The notes beneath the pieces are model-generated. The model did no database searches and was not told the origin of the DNA. It saw only the letters and a list, made by a program, of their open reading frames with translations. From assembly GCF_004786095.1 (NCBI RefSeq), contig NZ_RHPJ01000001.1, positions 62,001-126,000 on the forward strand: a stretch of 64,000 nt of DNA. The letters run 5' to 3'. Below, one piece after another: positions 54,184 through 63,531 of this stretch; the first letter of the stretch is position 1; every line of letters begins with the position of its first letter. The position numbers and the translations under genes are program-made. The stretch comes from Serinibacter arcticus. Its GTDB lineage: Bacteria; Actinomycetota; Actinomycetes; Actinomycetales; Beutenbergiaceae.

Positions 54184-57059
54184 GCCGTGCGCTCCTTCTC
54201 CCGCGTCTCGAACGTCTCGATGACGTCGCCGTCACGGACGTCGTTGAACGAGCCGAGCCCGATACCGCACTCGAAGCCCTCGCGGACCTCCGTGGCGTCG
54301 TCCTTCTCGCGGCGCAGGGACTCGATCTTCAGGTTGTCCCCGATCACGACGCCGTCGCGCAGCACACGTGCCGAGCTGTTGCGACGGATGAGGCCGGAAC
54401 GCACCAGCGAACCGGCGATGTTCCCGAACTTGGAGCTGCGGAAGATCTGACGGATCTCCGCGGTCCCGAGCTGGACCTCCTCGAAGATCGGCTTGAGCAT
54501 GCCCTTGAGCGAGCTCTCGACGTCGTCGATGGCGGCGTAGATGACCGAGTAGTACCGGATGTCGACACCCTCGCGGTCGGCCAGCTCGGACACCCGGACG
54601 TCCGGACGCACGTTGAAGCCGATGATGACCGCGTTGTCGACGGTCGCGAGGTTGACGTCGTTCTGCGTGATCGCACCGACACCGCGGTGGATGATCCGCA
54701 GGTCGACCTCGGCACCCACGTCGATCTTGAGCAGCGCGTCCTCGAGCGCCTCGACGGCACCGGACACGTCGCCCTTGAGGACGAGGTTGAGCGTGGAGAC
54801 CTTGCCCTGCTCGAGAGCGAGGGTGAAGTCCTCGAGGCTCATCCGCTTGCGACGCTTGGCCAGGTTGGCCGCGCGGTCGGCAGCATCGCGCTTGTCGGCG
54901 ATCTGGCGGGCCGTGCGGTCGTCGGGCGCGACGATGAACGTGTCACCCGCACGCGGGACCGACGTCAGACCGAGCACCTGCACCGGACGGGACGGGCCCG
55001 CCTCCGACAGGTTGTCGCCGTGGTCGTCGAACATGGCACGGACGCGGCCGTAGGCCTTGCCCGCCACGATCGAGTCGCCCACGCGCAGCGTGCCGGACTG
55101 GACCAGGACGGTCGCGACGGAACCGCGACCCTTGTCCAGGTTGGCCTCGATGGCCACACCGCGCGCGTCCTTGTCGGGGTTGGCGCGCAGGTCCAGCGAC
55201 GCGTCGGCCGTCAGGAGCACGGCCTCGAGCAGCTCGTCGATGCCCGTGCGGTTCTTGGCGGACACGTTGACGAACATGGTCTCGCCGCCGTAGGCCTCGG
55301 CGACGAGGTTGTACTCGGTCAGCTGCTGCATGACCTTGTCGGGGTTCGCCCCCTCCTTGTCGACCTTGTTGACCGCGACGACGATCGGCACACCGGCGGC
55401 CTGCGCGTGGTTGAGCGCCTCGATCGTCTGGGGCATGACGCCGTCGTCGGCCGCGACCACGAGGATCGCGATGTCGGTGACGTCGGCACCACGGGCACGC
55501 ATGGCGGTGAACGCCTCGTGACCGGGGGTGTCGATGAAGGTGATGGCGCGCTCGGCGTCCTCGTGCTCGACCGACACCTGGTAGGCGCCGATGTGCTGCG
55601 TGATGCCGCCGGCCTCGCCCGCCACGACGTCCGTGGAGCGGATGGCGTCGAGAAGCTTCGTCTTACCGTGGTCGACGTGACCCATGACGGTCACGACCGG
55701 CGGACGTGCCGCCAGGTCGTCGTCGCCCTCGGCCTCGAGCTCGGCGTCCAGGTCGATGTCGAAGCTGCCGAAGAGCTCGCGCTCCTCGTCCTCCGGGGAC
55801 ACGACCTCGATGACATAGCCGAGCTCGGCGCCCAGCGCCTCGAACGTGTTCTCGTCGAGCGCCTGCGTGACCGTGGCCATCTCACCGAGGTGGAACAGCA
55901 CCGTGACGAGGCTCGCCGGGTTGGCGTCGATGCGGTCGGCGAAGTCCGCGAGGCTCGCGCCCCGACGGATGCGCACGACCGTGCTGCCGTCACCGCGGGG
56001 AACCTGCACCCCACCGATCGACGGCGCGGACATCTGCTCGAACTCCTGGCGCTTCGCCCGACGCGACTTGCGTGCGCGGACCGGGCGGCCACCGGCGCGA
56101 CCGAACGCACCCTGCGTACCACCGCGGCCGCCGGCACCGGGACGGCCACCGCCGCCTCCGGGACGACCGCCGCCGGCACCCGGCGCACCACCGGGAGCGC
56201 CACCGAAGCCGGGGCGTCCGCCACCGGCACCGGGACGACCGCCGGGACCACCGCGACCGGCACCTGCGCCACCGCGAGCGGGGGCGCCGGGACGACCGAC
56301 GGAGCTGCGCGCCGGCATGGCGCCGGGCGAGGGGCGGGGACCGCCGGGACGGGGGCCACCGGCACCCGGACCGCCGGTGCCACCCGGGCGAGGACCGGCG
56401 GCGCCGGTCGGCGCGCCGGCACCCTGAGCGGGGCGAGGGCCGCCGGCGCCACCGGCACCGCCGGGACGGGGCATGCCCTGCGACGGCGCGAACGGGTTGT
56501 TGCCCGGACGTGCGGCGCCGCCGGAGCGAGCCGGACGGGGCATCCCCTGCGACGGCGCGAACGGGTTGTTGCCCGGACGCGCGCTGCTGCGCGGGCCGGG
56601 GGTGGCGCCGGGAGCGGCGGGGGCCGACGGAGCCGACGCCGCGGGAGCCACGGGGGCGGCCGGGGCCGGAGCGGCGGGCGCGGGTGCCGCGGGACGCGGA
56701 GCACCCGGACGGGCCGCGGCCGGAGCCGGGCTCACCGGGGCGGGCGCGGCCGGGGCATCGCTCGGCGCAGCGGCCTGCGGCGCGCTGGGCGCGGCGGGTG
56801 CCACGGGGGCGGGGGCGGACGGCGCGGGCGCCGGGGCGGCGGGTGCCGCAGCGGCGGCCGGCTTCGGGGCCGGCTTGTCTGCGGGCTTCTCTGCGGCGGG
56901 CGCGGTGGGGAACTTCTCCCTCACGCGGCGCTCGACGGGGGACTCGATGGTCGAGGACGCCGACTTGACGTACTCCCCCATCGACTTCAGCTGGTCGAGC
57001 AGATCCTTGCTGCTCATCCCGAGGTCTCGTGCAAGTTCGTGCACGCGGGTCTTGGCCAC
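54180..57059 (-). CDS. infB: Translation initiation factor IF-2
   Basis: 959 residues. IF2 N-terminal domain ([20 protein letters not shown]), a Pro/Ala-rich then Gly/Arg/Pro-rich region of about 270 residues, the second N domain, and the GTPase with GHVDHGKT (about 460-467), DTPGHEAF and NKVD, followed by domains II-IV. It delivers initiator tRNA to the 30S subunit. The Gly-rich part contains a 23-residue tandem repeat with [13 protein letters not shown]. The GTG start follows GAAGGAGA. It overlaps rbfA. Confidence 0.96.
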   Translation of the reverse strand: MAKTRVHELARDLGMSSKDLLDQLKSMGEYVKSASSTIESPVERRVREKFPTAPAAEKPADKPAPKPAAAAAPAAPAPAPSAPAPVAPAAPSAPQAAAPSDAPAAPAPVSPAPAAARPGAPRPAAPAPAAPAPAAPVAPAASAPSAPAAPGATPGPRSSARPGNNPFAPSQGMPRPARSGGAARPGNNPFAPSQGMPRPGGAGGAGGPRPAQGAGAPTGAAGPRPGGTGGPGAGGPRPGGPRPSPGAMPARSSVGRPGAPARGGAGAGRGGPGGRPGAGGGRPGFGGAPGGAPGAGGGRPGGGGGRPGAGGRGGTQGAFGRAGGRPVRARKSRRAKRQEFEQMSAPSIGGVQVPRGDGSTVVRIRRGASLADFADRIDANPASLVTVLFHLGEMATVTQALDENTFEALGAELGYVIEVVSPEDEERELFGSFDIDLDAELEAEGDDDLAARPPVVTVMGHVDHGKTKLLDAIRSTDVVAGEAGGITQHIGAYQVSVEHEDAERAITFIDTPGHEAFTAMRARGADVTDIAILVVAADDGVMPQTIEALNHAQAAGVPIVVAVNKVDKEGANPDKVMQQLTEYNLVAEAYGGETMFVNVSAKNRTGIDELLEAVLLTADASLDLRANPDKDARGVAIEANLDKGRGSVATVLVQSGTLRVGDSIVAGKAYGRVRAMFDDHGDNLSEAGPSRPVQVLGLTSVPRAGDTFIVAPDDRTARQIADKRDAADRAANLAKRRKRMSLEDFTLALEQGKVSTLNLVLKGDVSGAVEALEDALLKIDVGAEVDLRIIHRGVGAITQNDVNLATVDNAVIIGFNVRPDVRVSELADREGVDIRYYSVIYAAIDDVESSLKGMLKPIFEEVQLGTAEIRQIFRSSKFGNIAGSLVRSGLIRRNSSARVLRDGVVIGDNLKIESLRREKDDATEVREGFECGIGLGSFNDVRDGDVIETFETREKERTA
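56463..56582. repeat. 69-bp imperfect tandem repeat inside infB
   Basis: Two copies about 69 bases apart share roughly 47 bases with one mismatch and encode [13 protein letters not shown] twice. It lies in the disordered region between the IF-2 N-terminal domains. Confidence 0.8.
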
Positions 57060-57184
57060 AACTCTCCTTCTCCGGGTCCACCCGGGAAGGGAGGACCTCG
57101 TCTACTGGTTCGAGCTCATTGCTGAGTGCTCATCGGGGGCCCATCGGCGTCTCATCCCGCTCTCGCTCGTGAACTGCTGCTCGA

Positions 57185-57535
57185 TCACTCCGGGCGGATG
57201 GCCGCTCGGAGTGCTGCCTCGACCTGCGAGGCGTCCGCGTCCTGCAGTCGCAGGGCGCGGGGTACGGCGTGGCGCGCGAGCGCCCGGTCCAGACAGCTGT
57301 GCTGCTCGTGCAGCCACGCTCCCCTGCCCGGGGCGTCACCACGCCGGTCGAGCACCACCTGGGTGGTGCCCGGAACGGCGACGACGCGCACCAGGGCGGA
57401 CCGCAGGGCCTTCGTCCGACACCCCACGCACGTGCGTACCGGACCCGATCCGAGGCTCGCCGCAGTGGCGTCGGTCTCGGATGTCGGGGCTGGTTCGCGT
57501 CCTGGACGCGGGCGTCGGGTCGTCGACCCGCCCAT
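57185..57535 (-). CDS. ylxR: YlxR (DUF448) family RNA-binding protein
   Basis: 116 residues: a disordered N-terminus of about 33 residues, then GPVRTCVGCRTKALRSALVRVV and GRGAWLHEQHSCLDRAL, the DUF448 signature. The family binds RNA; in Firmicutes YlxR modulates RNase P. The ATG at 57535 has AGGGG upstream and lies four bases after the nusA stop. infB follows 125 bases later. Confidence 0.9.
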   Translation of the reverse strand: MGGSTTRRPRPGREPAPTSETDATAASLGSGPVRTCVGCRTKALRSALVRVVAVPGTTQVVLDRRGDAPGRGAWLHEQHSCLDRALARHAVPRALRLQDADASQVEAALRAAIRPE

Positions 57536-57539
57536 CAGT

Positions 57540-58568
57540 CTACCCCTGACCGCGCTCGTCGCCCACCGGCCCACGGTCCGGGGCCTCGTCCTGCGGCGCG
57601 GCGTCGGACCGGATGTCGATGCGCCACCCGGTCAGACGCGCGGCCAGCCGTGCGTTCTGACCCTCCTTGCCGATGGCGAGGGAGAGCTGGTAGTCGGGGA
57701 CCACGACGCGCGCCGCGCGGGCGGCCTCGTCCACGACGGTGACGCTGGTCACGCGCGCCGGGGACAGCGAGGCTCCGACGAACTTGGCGGGGTCCGGGAA
57801 GAAGTCCACGATGTCGATCTTCTCGCCGCGCAGCTCGGCCATGACGGCGCGCACGCGCTGACCCATCGGGCCGATGCAGGCACCCTTGGCGCCCATCCCG
57901 GCGACGTGCGACTCGACCGCGACCTTGCTGCGGTGGCCGGCCTCCCTCGCCAGGGCCACGATCTCGACGCTGCCGTCGGCGACCTCGGGGACCTCGTGCT
58001 CGAACAGCCGGCGCACGAAGTTGGGGTGCGTGCGCGACAGCGTGATCGACGGCCCGCGCGGGCCGCGGGCGACCTCGGTCACGTACGCCTTGATGCGCTC
58101 GCCGTGCGCGAGGACCTCGCCCGGCACCTGCTCGTGCGGGGGCAGCACGGCCTCGACGCCGCCGCCGAGGTCGACCAGGACGATGCCGCCGCGTCCGCCC
58201 TGCTGCACCACGCCCGAGATGAGCTGGAGCTGCGAGCCCCGGTACGCGCCGAGCACCTGCTCGTCCTCGGCGTCGCGCAGGCGCTGCACGATGACGCTGC
58301 GCGCCGTCGCCGTCGCGACGCGGCCGAACCCGTCGGGAGTGTCCTCGTAGGTGTGCGTCGCGACGTCGTCGCCCTCACCGGTCGTCTCGGTGACGAACAC
58401 GCTCACGTGCCCGGTCGACCGGTCGATCTCCACGCGGGCGCGGTCCTTCGCGTCCGGCGTCTTCTCGTAGGCGGTGAGCAGCGCCTGCTCGATCGCCGAG
58501 ACGAGCACGTCGAAGCCGATCTCGCGCTCGCGCTCGATGAGCCGCAGCGCGGCCATGTCGATGTCCAT
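57540..58568 (-). CDS. nusA: Transcription termination/antitermination factor NusA
   Basis: 342 residues: N-terminal RNA polymerase-binding domain ([27 protein letters not shown]), S1 domain, and two KH domains ([21 protein letters not shown] and [21 protein letters not shown]). It lacks the C-terminal acidic repeats of E. coli NusA, as usual outside Proteobacteria. It modulates pausing and termination. Its ATG overlaps the rimP stop (TGATG). Confidence 0.96.
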   Translation of the reverse strand: MDIDMAALRLIEREREIGFDVLVSAIEQALLTAYEKTPDAKDRARVEIDRSTGHVSVFVTETTGEGDDVATHTYEDTPDGFGRVATATARSVIVQRLRDAEDEQVLGAYRGSQLQLISGVVQQGGRGGIVLVDLGGGVEAVLPPHEQVPGEVLAHGERIKAYVTEVARGPRGPSITLSRTHPNFVRRLFEHEVPEVADGSVEIVALAREAGHRSKVAVESHVAGMGAKGACIGPMGQRVRAVMAELRGEKIDIVDFFPDPAKFVGASLSPARVTSVTVVDEAARAARVVVPDYQLSLAIGKEGQNARLAARLTGWRIDIRSDAAPQDEAPDRGPVGDERGQG

Positions 58569-59056
58569 CAGTTCTCCTCCAGGCGGCGCATCTCGACCTC
58601 GACCGTGGCCGTGGTGATCTGCGCGTAGGTCAGCGTCTCGTGGGTGCCGTCGGGGGCGCCGTCGCGGGAGACGGTCACCCCGTCGTCGTCGGCGGAGCGC
58701 ACCCTGGCGACCAGGGTGCTCCCGTCGGTCAGGGCCAGGCGCACGAGGCGTCGCTCGGCGCGGCGGAAGTGGCGGGGCTGCGTCAGGGGACGGGACACGC
58801 CGGGCGAGGACACCTCGAGCGTGTAGGCACCCTCGACGACGTCGTCGGCGTCCAGGGCGTCGGAGATCTCGCGCGTCACCTCACCCAGCAGGTCCGAGCC
58901 CAGAGATCCGGGGCCGTCGGCGAGGTCCAGCACCACCACGACGGTGCGCAGCCGACCACGGGTGCGCAGCTGCGCGCTCTCCGCGACCAGGTCGTGGCTG
59001 CTCGCCAGCGGTTCGACGACCGCGCGCAGTCGTCGGTTCAGCTCCTCGGCCGTCAT
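58568..59056 (-). CDS. rimP: Ribosome maturation factor RimP
   Basis: 162 residues with the RimP pattern ([32 protein letters not shown]). It assists 30S assembly and heads the rimP-nusA-ylxR-infB-rbfA-truB unit. GGGAGG precedes the ATG. A -10 candidate (TAACTA, minus strand, about 25 bases upstream) lies in the short divergent region shared with the DUF4439 lipoprotein gene. Confidence 0.94.
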   Translation of the reverse strand: MTAEELNRRLRAVVEPLASSHDLVAESAQLRTRGRLRTVVVVLDLADGPGSLGSDLLGEVTREISDALDADDVVEGAYTLEVSSPGVSRPLTQPRHFRRAERRLVRLALTDGSTLVARVRSADDDGVTVSRDGAPDGTHETLTYAQITTATVEVEMRRLEEN

Positions 59057-59124
59057 GACGCCTCCCGTGTGTAGTTATGTGCGCTTCCCGCGGCGCGTAC
59101 CCACGCACCGCAGCCGGACAAGAC

Positions 59125-59130
59125 TACCGT
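59125..59130 (+). promoter_or_regulatory. -10 element of the DUF4439 gene (leaderless)
   Basis: TACCGT, six bases, then the GTG at 59137. It lies within about 70 bases of the divergent rimP promoter. Confidence 0.6.
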
Positions 59131-59136
59131 TGCCCC

Positions 59137-60195
59137 GTGCCCCGCTCCGCCTCCTTCCTCACCCGTCCGCCCCGCACCGGGCGTCACGACGGCCTCGCCC
59201 CCGGGCGTGCGAGCGTCACCCTGGCGGCCTGCGTCGCCGTGCTCGTCGGGCTCACGAGCGGCTGCGGCGTCCGTCTGGAGCAGCCGGAGCCGCCGCCCGT
59301 GACGGCCGACGCCGCCGAGACCGCTCGCGCTGGCGCCGTCTCCGACGCCGAGGCGATCGCGACCGCCGCGACCGCGGCGCAGAGCGATCCCGCCGCCGCG
59401 TCCGTCGTCGACCGCCTGCAGCAGATCGCCGCCGCCAGCGCGGCGCACGCTCAGGACCTCGGCGGGGAGTGGGCGGGCGCCTCGGGTGCCGCCGCCGACC
59501 CGGCATCGGAGACCGACGGCACCGCCGACCCGTCCGTGGCGCCACCCGTCACGGACCTGGTCGGGACCGTGGCACTCCTGGTGACCGGCTACGACGACGC
59601 GCGCTCCGACCTCGCGCAGGTCCCCGGCAGCACCGCGACCGTGCTCGCCTCGGTGGCCCTGTGGCGCGCGCTGGCCGCGCACGAGGTCGTCGGGACGACC
59701 GGCGTCGCCCCGGCGGCTCCCCTGCCCACGGGCGGCACCGACACCAACGCGCTCCGGCTGGCGACGTTCCGCGACGTCGACGCCCTGGTGCGCGGACTCG
59801 ACGCCGCCGCGTACGCCTACGAGGTGCTGGCCGCGCGCGACGGTGACGACGCGCGTCAGACCGACTGGAACCGTCGCGCCGCCACGCTGCGCCGCACGGC
59901 GGAGCTGCTGGCCGCCCGGGCGGGATCCACCGGGGGCGAGGCCGATCCCCGCGAGGCGATCTACGACGTCGGGCCCCTCCTGGACGGCGACCCCGTGGCC
60001 GCCGCGATCGCCCTGGAGACCGAGGTCGCCTCGCTGTGGGTCACCAGCGCCCTTCCGGCCGCCTCCCGCACGGTCGGGCTCGACGCGGCGCTCGAGGCGC
60101 TGCTGCGCGCCCGCGCGCTGGGCGCGACAGGACCGCTCGACTCCCCCGCCGTGGTCCTGCCGGGGCTCCCCGGCCCGGCGGCGAGCACCGACTGA
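59137..60195 (+). CDS. DUF4439 (ferritin-like fold) probable lipoprotein
   Basis: 352 residues. A long signal with a hydrophobic stretch (about 27-40) ends in LTSGC (C43), a somewhat unusual lipobox. An Ala/Asp-rich helical region follows, with the C-terminal DUF4439 domain (EAIYDVGPLLDGDPVAAAIALETEVA). The family sits near nusA in Actinobacteria; its function is unknown. The GTG stands six bases after TACCGT. Its TGA is directly followed by the stop of the convergent gene, forming TGATCA. Confidence 0.8.
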   Translation: MPRSASFLTRPPRTGRHDGLAPGRASVTLAACVAVLVGLTSGCGVRLEQPEPPPVTADAAETARAGAVSDAEAIATAATAAQSDPAAASVVDRLQQIAAASAAHAQDLGGEWAGASGAAADPASETDGTADPSVAPPVTDLVGTVALLVTGYDDARSDLAQVPGSTATVLASVALWRALAAHEVVGTTGVAPAAPLPTGGTDTNALRLATFRDVDALVRGLDAAAYAYEVLAARDGDDARQTDWNRRAATLRRTAELLAARAGSTGGEADPREAIYDVGPLLDGDPVAAAIALETEVASLWVTSALPAASRTVGLDAALEALLRARALGATGPLDSPAVVLPGLPGPAASTD

Positions 60196-60900
60196 TCAGA
60201 CGGGCGCGTCCGTGGGACCGCCCACCCCGCGCAGCCGCTCCCACACGGGCGCGGGGACCAGCGCGAGCAGCTCGCTCCCCTGCTCCAGGACGGCGTCGAC
60301 CTCCGCCGGGTCGTGCCGCCCGGTGCGGAACAGCAGCAGCGAGTCGCCCTGGAACCGCAGCGCCCGCTCGGGGGCGGCGAGCAGCCGGCGGCAGAACGCC
60401 TCCGTCAGCACGTCGTGCGCGAGCTCGGTGGAGTCTGTCCTGATGTGGAAGGCGTCGTCGAACTCGCGGAAACCGATGTGGTAGTCGGTCCCGAACGCGT
60501 CCGAGAAGAACCGCCCGAACGCGGACTGGGGCCGCACCTGCAGCATCGGGGTGCGCACGCCGAGGTGCAGCGAGACCACCGAGAAGTGGTGCGTGGTGCT
60601 GTTCTTGCCGTTGCTCGTGACGTAGGTGTAATCGAACGCGATGAAGGGCCAGCCCCGGTGGGTGCCCTCGAGCACCTGGGAGGCACGACGGCGCCGCCCC
60701 CGCTGGAACGGTTCGCCCCCGAACCGGTCCTCCAGACCGGTGCCGTCGGCGTGGAACAGCCAGCCGCGCGCCGCCGCGTAGGCGACCAGCGCCTGCGTCC
60801 GCTCCCGGCTCCGCCTGGCGGAGACGACCCCGCTGACGACGATGATCGCGATCACCACGCCGAAGATGACGAAGAACGACGGGAAGGAGGAGTTCGACAT
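60196..60900 (-). CDS. Uncharacterised membrane-anchored protein, tandem paralog B
   Basis: 234 residues. An N-terminal membrane segment at about 8-27, then a single soluble domain with ASQVLEGTHRGWPFIAFDY, HFSVVSLHLG and LQVRPQSAFGRFF. I do not recognise the family with certainty. It closely resembles the next gene upstream; about 60% of the soluble domain looks identical by eye. The ATG stands seven bases after TAGGGT, so it may have its own promoter. Its stop abuts that of the DUF4439 gene. Confidence 0.78.
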   Translation of the reverse strand: MSNSSFPSFFVIFGVVIAIIVVSGVVSARRSRERTQALVAYAAARGWLFHADGTGLEDRFGGEPFQRGRRRRASQVLEGTHRGWPFIAFDYTYVTSNGKNSTTHHFSVVSLHLGVRTPMLQVRPQSAFGRFFSDAFGTDYHIGFREFDDAFHIRTDSTELAHDVLTEAFCRRLLAAPERALRFQGDSLLLFRTGRHDPAEVDAVLEQGSELLALVPAPVWERLRGVGGPTDAPV

Positions 60901-60950
60901 GCCGTCGACCCTAGGTGGCGACGAGGGTGCCGTGGGGGACGGGCCGCGCC

Positions 60951-61661
60951 TCAGAGCGGCGCGTCGCTCGGGCCGCCCCGCAGCCGCGCCCAGACGTGGG
61001 GCGGGACGAGACCGAGGAGGTGCGCGGCCTGCGCGAGCACGCCGTCGATCTCGGCGGCGGCGTGCCTGCCGGGCCGGAACACCAGGAGCGAGTCACCGTG
61101 CCAGCGCCAGGCGCGGTCCCGGGTCGCGAGCAGCATCTCCGCGACCTGCGGTCCCAGGACGTCCAGGGCGAACTCCGGCGAGTCCGTCCGGACGTCGAAG
61201 GAGTCGTCGAACGGCGCGTGACCGATGCGGAAGTCCGAACCGAAGGAGTCGGCGAAGAACCGCCCGAACGCCGACTGCGGTCGGACCTGGAGCAGCGGGG
61301 CCCGCGCCCCGAGGTGCAGCGAGACGACGGAGAACCAGCTCGTGGTGTCGCGACCGTCGTTCCCGCTGCTCGTGACGTAGGAGTAGTCGAACGCGATGAA
61401 CGGCCAGCCCTGGTGCACACCCTCGAGCACCTGGGAGGCGGTCCGGCGGCGCCCGCGCCCGAACGGATCACCGGTGAACCGCTCCTCGAGGCCGCGCCCG
61501 TCCGGGTGGAAGCGCCAGCCGCGGGCGGCCGCCAGACCGGCCAGCTCTCCGACCCGTGCGCGGTTGCGGCGCGCACCCACGACCACGAGCACGATCACGA
61601 GAGCGAGGAGCCCGACCGCCGCCAGCGCGACCAGCAGCAGGAGCAGGATGCTCGTCACCAT
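60951..61661 (-). CDS. Uncharacterised membrane-anchored protein, tandem paralog A
   Basis: 236 residues. A longer N-terminal hydrophobic segment (about 4-28), then the same domain as paralog B (ASQVLEGVHQGWPFIAFDY, FSVVSLHLG, LQVRPQSAFGRFF) and a shared C-terminal ending (DAPL against DAPV). This is a tandem duplication with divergence mainly in the membrane segment and in the loop after YVTSS. It lies 33 bases downstream of proS and may be on the same transcript. Function unknown. Confidence 0.78.
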   Translation of the reverse strand: MVTSILLLLLVALAAVGLLALVIVLVVVGARRNRARVGELAGLAAARGWRFHPDGRGLEERFTGDPFGRGRRRTASQVLEGVHQGWPFIAFDYSYVTSSGNDGRDTTSWFSVVSLHLGARAPLLQVRPQSAFGRFFADSFGSDFRIGHAPFDDSFDVRTDSPEFALDVLGPQVAEMLLATRDRAWRWHGDSLLVFRPGRHAAAEIDGVLAQAAHLLGLVPPHVWARLRGGPSDAPL

Positions 61662-61694
61662 CGGTGGGTCCCCCGTCGTCCATGATGCTTCGGC

Positions 61695-63500
61695 TCAGCG
61701 CAGCGACGCCACGACCTCGGCCACGTGCCCCGCCGCCCCGGCGACCTTGACCTCCTCGGTGACGCCGGCGGCGCGGCGACGCACCTCGACGACGCCGTCG
61801 GCCAGACCGCGTCCGACCACGACCACGACCGGGACGCCGAGCAGCTCGGCGTCGGCGAACTTCACGCCGGGCGAGACCTTGCGGCGGTCGTCGATCAGGA
61901 CCTCGAGGCCACGTTCCTGCGCCTGGGTCGCGATCTCCTCGGCCGCCGTGAACACGGCCTCGTCCTTGCCCGTGGCGATGATGTGCACGTGCGCCGGGGC
62001 GACGGCGACCGGCCAGGTGAGGCCGCGCTCGTCGTGGAAGTTCTCGGCCAGCGCCGCGACGGCGCGCGAGACGCCGACGCCGTACGAGCCCATGTGCACG
62101 ACGCGCGACTTGCCGTTCTGGTCGAGCACCGTCAGGCCGAGCGCCTGGGAGTACTTGGTGCCGAGGTCGAACACGTGACCCATCTCGATCCCGCGCGCCA
62201 GTTCGAGCGGACCGGAGCCGTCGGGCGCCGGGTCCCCGGCGCGCACCTCGGCGGCCTCGATGGTGCCGTCCGCGGTGAAGTCGCGACCGGCGACGAGCTC
62301 GAACACGTGGCGCCCGGCCTCGTCGGCCCCGGTGATCCAGCGGGTGCCCGGCACGACACGGGGGTCCAGCAGGTAGCGGACGGCACCGGCCAGGACGCGG
62401 CCGTCGGGCGCGACGTCGCGCGCTCCGGCCGCATTCGGTCCGAGCGCGCTCGGACCGATGTAGCCCTTGACGAGCTCGGGGTGCGCGGCGAAGTCGGCGT
62501 CGCCAGCCGCCTCGACGGCAGCCGGCTCGACAGCGGCCTCGAGACGCTTGAGGTCGACCTCGCGGTCGCCGGGCAGGCCGATGACGACGACCTCGCGACC
62601 GCCGTCGGGGTGCGTGAGCGCGACGACGACGTTCTTGAGCGTGTCGGCGGCGGTCCAGCTGCCGTCGGGGCGGGGGAACCGCGCGTTCGCGACGTCGACC
62701 AGCGAGGCGATCGTCGGGGTGTCCGGCGTGTCCTCGACGTGCGCCGCGGGGGCGCCGTCGAACGGGACCGGCTCGGGCACCGGCGTCGTGACCGCCTCGA
62801 CGTTGGCCGCGTAGCCGCCGGCCGAACGGACGTAGGTGTCCTCGCCGATCGGCGACGGCGAGAGGAACTCCTCGCTGCGCGACCCGCCCATGGCACCGGA
62901 CGTCGCCGTCACGATCACGTAGGGCAGACCGAGCCGCGCGAAGATGCGCTCGTAGGCGTCGCGCTGGGCCTGGTAGGAGGCGGCGTGGCTCTCGGCGTCG
63001 ATGTCGAACGTGTAGGCGTCCTTCATGATGAACTCGCGGCCGCGCAGGAGGCCGGCGCGGGGACGCGCCTCGTCGCGGTACTTGGTCTGGATCTGGTAGA
63101 GCGCGAGCGGCAGGTCCTTGTAGGAGGAGTACAGGTCCTTGACCACGAGGGTGAACATCTCCTCGTGCGTGGGCGCGAGCAGGTAGTCGTTGCCGCGGCG
63201 GTCGTGCAGCCGGAAGAGGTTCGGGCCGTACTCCGTCCAGCGGTTGGTGGCCTCGTAGGGCTCGCGGGGCAGCAGCGCCGGGAAGTGGATCTCCTGCGCC
63301 CCGGCCGCGGCCATCTCCTCGCGCACGACCTGCTCGACCTTGGCCAGGACCTTCAGCCCCAGCGGCAGCCACGTGTAGATGCCGGGGGCGGCCCGCCGGA
63401 TGTAGCCGGCCCGCACCAGCAGCCTGTGGGAGTCGACCTCGGCGTCGACGGGGTCGTCGCGCAGGGTTCTCAGGAACAGGGTGGACATCCGCATCAGCAC
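61695..63500 (-). CDS. proS: Prolyl-tRNA synthetase
   Basis: 601 residues, bacterial type with the editing (INS) domain inserted between class II motifs 2 and 3. Motif 1 is around [16 protein letters not shown], motif 2 [17 protein letters not shown], motif 3 [14 protein letters not shown], with an anticodon-binding C-terminus. Editing removes mischarged alanine. The GTG at 63500 is chosen over in-frame ATGs at codons 3 and 5 because TAGGCT stands exactly six bases before it, a leaderless start. Confidence 0.96.
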   Translation of the reverse strand: MLMRMSTLFLRTLRDDPVDAEVDSHRLLVRAGYIRRAAPGIYTWLPLGLKVLAKVEQVVREEMAAAGAQEIHFPALLPREPYEATNRWTEYGPNLFRLHDRRGNDYLLAPTHEEMFTLVVKDLYSSYKDLPLALYQIQTKYRDEARPRAGLLRGREFIMKDAYTFDIDAESHAASYQAQRDAYERIFARLGLPYVIVTATSGAMGGSRSEEFLSPSPIGEDTYVRSAGGYAANVEAVTTPVPEPVPFDGAPAAHVEDTPDTPTIASLVDVANARFPRPDGSWTAADTLKNVVVALTHPDGGREVVVIGLPGDREVDLKRLEAAVEPAAVEAAGDADFAAHPELVKGYIGPSALGPNAAGARDVAPDGRVLAGAVRYLLDPRVVPGTRWITGADEAGRHVFELVAGRDFTADGTIEAAEVRAGDPAPDGSGPLELARGIEMGHVFDLGTKYSQALGLTVLDQNGKSRVVHMGSYGVGVSRAVAALAENFHDERGLTWPVAVAPAHVHIIATGKDEAVFTAAEEIATQAQERGLEVLIDDRRKVSPGVKFADAELLGVPVVVVVGRGLADGVVEVRRRAAGVTEEVKVAGAAGHVAEVVASLR

Positions 63501-63506
63501 GGCCCC

Positions 63507-63512
63507 AGCCTA
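63507..63512 (-). promoter_or_regulatory. -10 element of proS (leaderless)
   Basis: TAGGCT on the minus strand, six bases, then the proS GTG. Confidence 0.6.
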
Positions 63513-63531
63513 TGCCAGCGGGCTCACCCGC

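Noticed and set aside
56080-56460. Short Gly/Pro-coding repeats in infB as a CRISPR-like or mobile repeat
   Set aside because: The repeats are irregular, in frame and lie in the Gly-rich linker of IF-2; there are no spacers or terminal repeats.
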